Shown here one piece after another: positions 6,618 to 9,922 of a DNA stretch of 9,922 nucleotides. The notes beneath the pieces are model-generated. The model searched no databases, was not told the DNA's origin, and saw only the letters and a program-made list of their open reading frames with translations. Source of the stretch: an uncultured Fibrobacter sp. (GTDB lineage: Bacteria; Fibrobacterota; Fibrobacteria; Fibrobacterales; Fibrobacteraceae); the NCBI GenBank assembly GCA_947306025.1, contig CAMZFJ010000037.1, forward strand, positions 1 through 9,922, given 5' to 3'. Made by a program: the position numbers and the translations under genes. How positions within the stretch are numbered: the stretch's first letter is position 1; every line of letters starts with the position of its first letter.

Positions 6618-7460
6618 TTACGCACTCCTGCTGCGAATAAAACTTGTGATGTAACAAACCAAGAATGCAACGATGTCCATCGCGACAATCGTTGAACCCA
6701 CGGGCGTCCCGGCGAGAATGGCCACGAGAATTCCGACGAGGGAGCATACGACCGAAATGATGGCGGCCGCTATGGTCACCGTGAAAAAGCTCTTGAAAAC
6801 GCGCATCGCGGAAAGCGCTGGAAATACGACGAGTGCAGAGACCAAAAGTGCCCCGACAAGATTCATCGCAAGGACGATGATGACCGCGATGATAATAGCA
6901 ATGAGCAAGTTGAATAAATTAACGTTTACGCCTGTAGCTCTTGCAAAATTTTCATCAAAGGTGATGGCGAAAATCTTGTGGTAAAAAAACACGAACGTTA
7001 CGAGGACAACAATGGAGAGGGTGACGCAAAGATAAACGTCTGTCGGCTTGAGCGTAAGTATGGACATCGAGCCGAATAATGTTGTGCAGACGTCTCCTGC
7101 GACATTTGCCGAAGCGGAGAAAATGTTCATCAGTAAATAGCCGATGGCGAGTGCGCCTGCAGAAACCATTGCGATGGCGGCATCGCCTTTGATTCTGGCG
7201 TCTTTCCCGCCGCAAAGAAGTAATACGGCAACGAAAATAGTTATAGGCAAAATGACGAACATGTTGTTTGTAACTTTAAGAATCGTGGCGATAGCTAACG
7301 CTCCGAATGCTACGTGCGAAAGTCCATCGCCGATGTAAGAATAGCGCTTGAGAACGAGCGTTACTCCCAGGAGCGACGAACATAGTGATATGAGCGTACC
7401 GACGATAATCGCGTATCGCACGAAAGGGAAGTCAAGATAGAATAAAAGTTGATCAAGCAT
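6618..7460 (-). CDS. znuB: ZnuB-type zinc ABC transporter permease
   Basis: This 280-residue permease of the ABC-3 (ZnuB/MntB) family forms the membrane channel for zinc supplied by ZnuA and driven by ZnuC. It is hydrophobic throughout, with about eight or nine membrane segments. Family landmarks are LKRYSYIGDGLSHVAFGALA (37-56), GDAAIAMVSAGALAIG (92-107), NLVGALLVSALVVFPALSA (200-218) and AGTPVGSTIVA (250-260). I chose ATG 7458-7460 (MLDQLLFYLDFPFVRYA) because it gives the usual family length. The frame stays open upstream to 7574, but that part encodes the intergenic repeat. No clear ribosome site precedes this ATG, unlike most neighbours, so translation may depend on the upstream gene or on a leader structure. 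Manganese or iron cannot be excluded from this sequence alone, but the histidine-rich partners favour zinc. Confidence 0.93.
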   Translation of the reverse strand: MLDQLLFYLDFPFVRYAIIVGTLISLCSSLLGVTLVLKRYSYIGDGLSHVAFGALAIATILKVTNNMFVILPITIFVAVLLLCGGKDARIKGDAAIAMVSAGALAIGYLLMNIFSASANVAGDVCTTLFGSMSILTLKPTDVYLCVTLSIVVLVTFVFFYHKIFAITFDENFARATGVNVNLFNLLIAIIIAVIIVLAMNLVGALLVSALVVFPALSAMRVFKSFFTVTIAAAIISVVCSLVGILVAILAGTPVGSTIVAMDIVAFLVCYITSFIRSRSA

Positions 7461-7487
7461 TTGTGATAGAAAACGAAATTTTTTTAT

Positions 7488-7568
7488 GTCATTCTGGCCT
7501 TGAGCCGATAGGATCCAATGAAAAAATGACTGGATTCTTCGAAGCTGTTCGCTTCTCAAAATGACGAG
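7488..7568. repeat. Imperfect inverted repeat element between znuC and znuB
   Basis: Outer arms GTCATTCTG (7488-7496) and CAAAATGAC (7557-7565) pair with one G:U. Inner arms GGATCCA (7511-7517) and TGGATTC (7531-7537) pair with one mismatch type. A small GAAGC/GCTTC hairpin lies at 7541-7555. The element occupies most of the 132-bp gap and is the fullest copy of the dispersed GTCAT...GAATCC repeat in the window. It may be a miniature mobile or palindromic intergenic repeat; no encoded protein is evident. Confidence 0.65.
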
Positions 7569-7592
7569 ATTCAATGAGAGACCGTTTAAAGA

Positions 7593-8246
7593 TTAATTGT
7601 TAAGCATTGTGTTAAAGTCTAATATGCGCGTGGCGTATTTTGTTGCTGCTTCGACATCGTGCGTGACCATCACGATTGTCATTTTCTTTTGTTCGTGAAG
7701 TTCCCTGATGATATTATACATGTTTTGTGAAGATTCAGGATCGAGGCCGGTAACGGGCTCGTCTAACAGCAACATTCGTTCGGCGGCGCAAAGCGCCCTC
7801 GCCAAAAGCACGCGCTGCTTTTGGCCTCCCGAAAGTTCGCGGAAACTCGCTTTCCGCAAATTTTCGGTACGGGTGAGCGCCAGACATTCGCTGGCGCGCT
7901 CCCGGAGGGCGCGACCATAAAACGGCAACAGCAAACTTTTGCCTTGAAATGCCGAAAGCACGATTTCTTCGACCGATGCGGGGAAGTCTTTTTGTGCAAT
8001 CGTAATTTGCGGCAAGTAGCCAATCTCTTTGCGCTTGAGGTTGTTGCGAAGTTCGATTTTACCGGCTTTGGGACGCAGTATGCCGGCAAGCCCGCGCAAA
8101 AACGTTGTCTTTCCGCAACCGTTCCTGCCGATGATGCAAAGGTAATCGCCTGCGTTGATTTCGTAATCAAAACTGTTGACGATATTTTTGCTTCCGTAAC
8201 CGAGCGTGAGCTGGCTGCATTTTATCAAGTTTGTCGTTTGATTCAT
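7593..8246 (-). CDS. znuC: ZnuC-type zinc ABC transporter ATPase
   Basis: This gene encodes 217 residues, a typical short ABC ATPase. Walker A is GRNGCGKTT (40-48), the Q-loop glutamine is in GYLPQ (Q80), the signature is LSGGQKQR (138-145), Walker B is MLLLDEP (158-164) with Glu163 as catalytic base, the D-loop is GLD (167-169), and the H-loop is VTHD (His196). It powers ZnuB on the cytoplasmic face. Glu and Cys residues are not enriched, and there is no C-terminal His-rich tail of the kind seen in some enterobacterial ZnuC proteins. The ATG at 8244-8246 opens the family-typical N-terminus (LIKCSQLTLGYG); the ribosome site is weak and AT-rich. It lies 60 bp after znuA and 132 bp before znuB, both gaps carrying repeat sequence. 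The ZnuC/MntA/AdcC families are close, so metal choice is taken from context. Confidence 0.94.
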   Translation of the reverse strand: MNQTTNLIKCSQLTLGYGSKNIVNSFDYEINAGDYLCIIGRNGCGKTTFLRGLAGILRPKAGKIELRNNLKRKEIGYLPQITIAQKDFPASVEEIVLSAFQGKSLLLPFYGRALRERASECLALTRTENLRKASFRELSGGQKQRVLLARALCAAERMLLLDEPVTGLDPESSQNMYNIIRELHEQKKMTIVMVTHDVEAATKYATRILDFNTMLNN

Positions 8247-8260
8247 ATTTATTGCTTTTA

Positions 8261-8290
8261 GATTTTTTGACTTCGCTCAAAATGACACGA
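8261..8290. repeat. Half copy of the dispersed repeat between znuA and znuC
   Basis: On the minus strand GTCATTTTGAGCGAAGTC (8286-8269) matches the left half of the repeat seen at 7488-7568 and 5846-5877. It occupies the 60-bp znuA-znuC gap. The right half is missing, apart from a short AAAAAATC stretch. Confidence 0.55.
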
Positions 8291-8306
8291 TTGAATTTTA
8301 ATGCTT

Positions 8307-9416
8307 TTATTTAAGCGCGTTCTTCAGCACATCAAGGTTTGATTTCATGATGGAGAGATAATCCATCCCGTCTATAATTTGCTGTTCCGTTACCGATTGC
8401 ATCGAATTGAGAGTGAGGATTTGCGCTTCTTTCGATTTTTTGCTTGCAGCGAGAACGGCGTTTGCAATTTTCTGGTTCCCTTTTTCGATGGTGAAAATGG
8501 CGGGCAGCGATAGAGAATCCATCTTCCCCGCAAGGAACGCAATCGTTTCGAAGCTCGCCTCGCTTTCGGCGGAACAGCCCACAAACGCAGCATAATACTT
8601 AATGCCATAATCGTCCACCAAATAGCGAAAAGGAAAACGGTCGCCAAACAGAACCGTCTTGCGGGCGGCTCTTTCTACAGCGGTGCGGTAGTCGCCATCG
8701 AGAGCCTTGATCTTTGCAACGTAAGTGGTGGAGTTTTGGTTGTAAAGCGAAGCGTGAGCCGGATCGATATTAGAGAGTTCTTCTGTGATTTTCTGGACGA
8801 GAATTTCGGCGTTCTTCAGCGAGAGCCAAACATGTTCATCGTTTTCAACTTCTTCTTCATGATCGTGATGGTGGTGTTCTTCGGCATGTTCATTATGATC
8901 TTCCAAGGTCGCTGAGCTTGCCGAAGGGTCGGCGTGCTCATCGTGATGTTCATGATGCTCATGCTCTTCTGCATGCTCGCCATGGTGATGTTCTTCGTGT
9001 TCGGCCTGCATGCCTTCGACAACTTCTTCGGCCTTGACGCGGTCGCCAAGCGCTTCCATCAAATTGATTTCGGAACGGCCTTTTTTCGGAGTGGCTTCAA
9101 GCGCCTTCTTAATCCATTCATCCGATTCACCGCCTACGTAAACGACCATGTCGGCACTTGCGATTTTTGCGATATCCTGTGCTGTGGGCTTGTAACTATG
9201 CAAATCCACACCGTTCTTCATCAAAAGCGTGAGATTTACAGAGTCTGCGCGTGAACCGAGAATTTCTTTAGTCCACGCGTATTCTGGATAAATTGTTGTG
9301 ACGATGGAGAGTTTAGTTTGTTCTGGTGCTTTTTCGGAACTGTTGCAAGCGACGAGGGAACTGAGCGTTGCTGCAAAAAGAGCGAACGCCAAACCACAAA
9401 ATGAAATCTTTTTCAT
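8307..9416 (-). CDS. znuA: ZnuA-type zinc-binding lipoprotein with His-rich loop
   Basis: This 369-residue solute-binding protein (cluster 9, ZnuA/TroA fold) captures periplasmic zinc for ZnuB. MKKISFCGLAFALFAATLSS followed by LVAC gives lipobox Cys24. AAAAGGATT lies 7 bases before the ATG at 9416. Zinc-site landmarks are VDLHSYKPT (His73) and NDEHVWLSL (His195). A loop at about 140-186 holds 18 His with many Glu and Asp, the classic ZnuA zinc-scavenging loop. The segment normally carrying the third His reads FGDRFPFRYLVDDYG (257-271), with Arg at the expected place, and VGCSAESEASFET (279-291) follows. I recall this GDRFPFRYL variant from other gut-bacterial ZnuA proteins. Residues 163-170 (DPSASSAT) interrupt the His loop and are encoded by repeat-like DNA. 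Compared with E. coli ZnuA it is longer, mainly because of the loop. Confidence 0.93.
   Translation of the reverse strand: MKKISFCGLAFALFAATLSSLVACNSSEKAPEQTKLSIVTTIYPEYAWTKEILGSRADSVNLTLLMKNGVDLHSYKPTAQDIAKIASADMVVYVGGESDEWIKKALEATPKKGRSEINLMEALGDRVKAEEVVEGMQAEHEEHHHGEHAEEHEHHEHHDEHADPSASSATLEDHNEHAEEHHHHDHEEEVENDEHVWLSLKNAEILVQKITEELSNIDPAHASLYNQNSTTYVAKIKALDGDYRTAVERAARKTVLFGDRFPFRYLVDDYGIKYYAAFVGCSAESEASFETIAFLAGKMDSLSLPAIFTIEKGNQKIANAVLAASKKSKEAQILTLNSMQSVTEQQIIDGMDYLSIMKSNLDVLKNALK
8907..8930. repeat. Repeat unit inserted in frame in the znuA His-rich loop
   Basis: GGTCGCTGAGCTTGCCGAAG starts at 8907 and ends GGTC at 8930. Units of the form GGTCGCTGAGC-TTGcCGAAG are familiar as dispersed intergenic elements in bacterial genomes. 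Here it supplies exactly eight codons (DPSASSAT, ZnuA residues 163-170), breaking a run of His/Glu/Asp codons without shifting the frame. Confidence 0.55.
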
Positions 9417-9462
9417 TTTTAATCCTTTTAAAATTTTTTGAATGATGTACTATTGAGATTAT

Positions 9463-9503
9463 GGACCCTATCGTTGCGGCATCTCGCCTTGCTCCAGGGT
9501 GAC
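9463..9503. repeat. Diverged repeat relic between the 92-residue gene and znuA
   Basis: The plus strand reads GGACCCTATCGTTGCGG starting at 9463 and ends CCAGGGTGAC at 9503. On the minus strand this is GTCACCCTGGAGC...ATAGGGTCC, a diverged form of the GTCAT...GATCC element, with inverted ends GGACCCT and AGGGT. It fills the middle of the 110-bp gap upstream of znuA. I see no second clear promoter here, although the AT-rich stretch 9417-9460 could hold one. Confidence 0.5.
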
Positions 9504-9526
9504 ATGACAATCTAGAGAAGATTGGC

Positions 9527-9805
9527 TTAATTCAGTAAAAGGATTTTTTGCGAAACGAGCGTAATCGGCCGCAGAACAACGACTGCGAAACGAACAAGCT
9601 TAAAAAGAAAACAACGGCAAATGAGCTCTATCGGGGCTTCGACGAGTTCAAAGCAAAATTCCGAAATCAAGTCGAGACAGTGGTGAATGTGGTGACAAGT
9701 GTGGCAATGCTCGCCATGGCAATGATGGTCAATACGGTGCTCCGTGTAGAGCAACGCCAAAGTGACCATTAGCTTGTCTAGAATATGAAACACGGTCTCT
9801 CTCAA
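9527..9805 (-). CDS. Small His/Cys-rich membrane protein, first zinc-operon gene
   Basis: From TTG at 9803-9805 the gene encodes 92 residues. A hydrophobic N-terminus (VFHILDKLMVTLALLY, 5-20) is followed by TEHRIDHHCHGEHCHTCHHI and HHC (21-43). That segment holds ten His and four Cys in a pattern HxxxHHCxGxxCxxCxxxxxC (Cys29, 34, 37, 43). A second hydrophobic stretch lies at about 58-80, and the end is TLVSQKILLLN. I recall short proteins with a C-x-GE-x-C-x-x-C core and an LVSxKxxLN-like end beside zinc transporters in other gut bacteria, but no function. The start is uncertain: GTG 9791-9793 and ATG 9767-9769 are in frame, and none has a strong ribosome site (a GGAT lies 11 bases before the TTG). 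It directly follows the operator and promoter, so it leads the operon. A zinc-binding or zinc-sensing membrane role is inferred. The opposite-strand frame is a shadow. Confidence 0.72.
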   Translation of the reverse strand: MRETVFHILDKLMVTLALLYTEHRIDHHCHGEHCHTCHHIHHCLDLISEFCFELVEAPIELICRCFLFKLVRFAVVVLRPITLVSQKILLLN

Positions 9806-9819
9806 AAAGTAAACAATCC

Positions 9820-9844
9820 GAAATTGAGAATAATTCTCAATTTC
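9820..9844. promoter_or_regulatory. Zur/Fur-type operator: perfect 25-nt palindrome
   Basis: The sequence is perfectly symmetric about A9832, with twelve base pairs on each side. Its core TGAGAATAATTCTCA (9825-9839) has the 7-1-7 form of Fur-superfamily operators (compare TGATAATnATTATCA). It starts 5 bases after the predicted -10 element and covers the expected transcription start, a good position for repression. Given the zinc genes downstream, Zur is the most likely regulator; PerR or Fur are alternatives. No regulator gene is in the window. Confidence 0.75.
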
Positions 9845-9849
9845 AAAAG

Positions 9850-9879
9850 ATAATAAAAAAAGTAAAATTTGGCAATCAA
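9850..9879 (-). promoter_or_regulatory. Predicted promoter of the zinc operon
   Basis: On the minus strand TTGATT (9879-9874) and TATTAT (9855-9850) are separated by 18 bases, mostly T-rich. Transcription would begin at about 9840-9843, inside the palindrome at 9820-9844, leaving a leader of roughly 35 bases. The -35 element touches the foot of the neighbouring terminator hairpin. Confidence 0.5.
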
Positions 9880-9912
9880 AAAGGGCTCCCAGCAGACGTC
9901 GGGAACCCTTTT
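9879..9912 (-). terminator. Rho-independent terminator of a gene to the right
   Basis: AAAAGGG (9879-9885) pairs with CCCTTTT (9906-9912) and TCCC (9887-9890) with GGGA (9901-9904); one C-A mismatch and a 10-base loop interrupt the stem. On the minus strand the stem is followed by TTTTTGATT, so it should end a minus-strand gene beyond the window. The plus-strand side (TTTTGTTGTTCT) is also T-rich, so it could work both ways. Confidence 0.65.
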
Positions 9913-9922
9913 GTTGTTCTAA

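Noticed and set aside
9453..9462. Second Zur-like site upstream of znuA (TTGAGATTAT)
   Set aside because: Only one half-site matches the 9820-9844 palindrome; the other half is absent.
9548..9772. Plus-strand open frame opposite the 92-residue zinc-operon gene
   Set aside because: Its product has no recognisable features and no ribosome site, while the minus-strand frame encodes an ordered His/Cys motif with flanking hydrophobic segments behind a promoter.

Overview
The window looks like chromosomal DNA from Fibrobacter or a close relative (Fibrobacterota). The main clue is a secreted lipoprotein with a serine-run linker and a C-terminal FISUMP domain (Fibrobacter succinogenes major paralogous domain: RTYKTVGIGTQIWFAENLAY at its start, CPEGWKIPS in the middle, a final RCLKK). 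Many AGGA-type ribosome sites, lipoprotein signals and TonB-dependent outer-membrane uptake fit a Gram-negative cell. No rRNA, tRNA, CRISPR array, transposase or integrase gene is visible.

Left part (1-413, minus strand): the N-terminal part of a DUF58 protein, cut by the window edge. A short AT-rich divergent intergenic region follows, then two plus-strand lipoprotein genes (582-1031 and 1053 to about 3208) that look like an operon. The second gene is broken by an apparent one-base deletion near 2666: the lipoprotein, linker and repeat modules are in one frame and the FISUMP domain is in another. These genes look AT-richer than the rest of the window.

Right part (3244-9805, minus strand): one long zinc-acquisition operon, read right to left. 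The order is a small His/Cys-rich membrane protein (9805-9527), ZnuA binding lipoprotein with a His-rich loop (9416-8307), ZnuC ATPase (8246-7593), ZnuB permease (7460-6618), an exported 152-residue protein with an ACCSQG motif (6616-6158), a 91-residue membrane protein with an HHHDD...CPVC segment (6155-5880), a His-rich lipoprotein (5767-5264) and a ZnuD-like TonB-dependent receptor (5274-3244). Upstream lie a plausible sigma-70 promoter (about 9850-9879) and, at its predicted start site, a perfect 25-nt palindrome whose core TGAGAATAATTCTCA has the 7-1-7 form of Fur/Zur/PerR operators. I infer Zur-type zinc repression of the whole unit.

The likely working model is that the receptor brings zinc across the outer membrane, the His-rich lipoprotein and ZnuA hold it in the periplasm, and ZnuBC imports it. 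Four accessory proteins have no function I can name and are the most novel content. Every gap over 50 bp inside the operon carries a copy or relic of a dispersed GTCAT...GAGCGAAG...GAATCC repeat, and a related 24-bp unit sits in frame inside the ZnuA His-rich loop.
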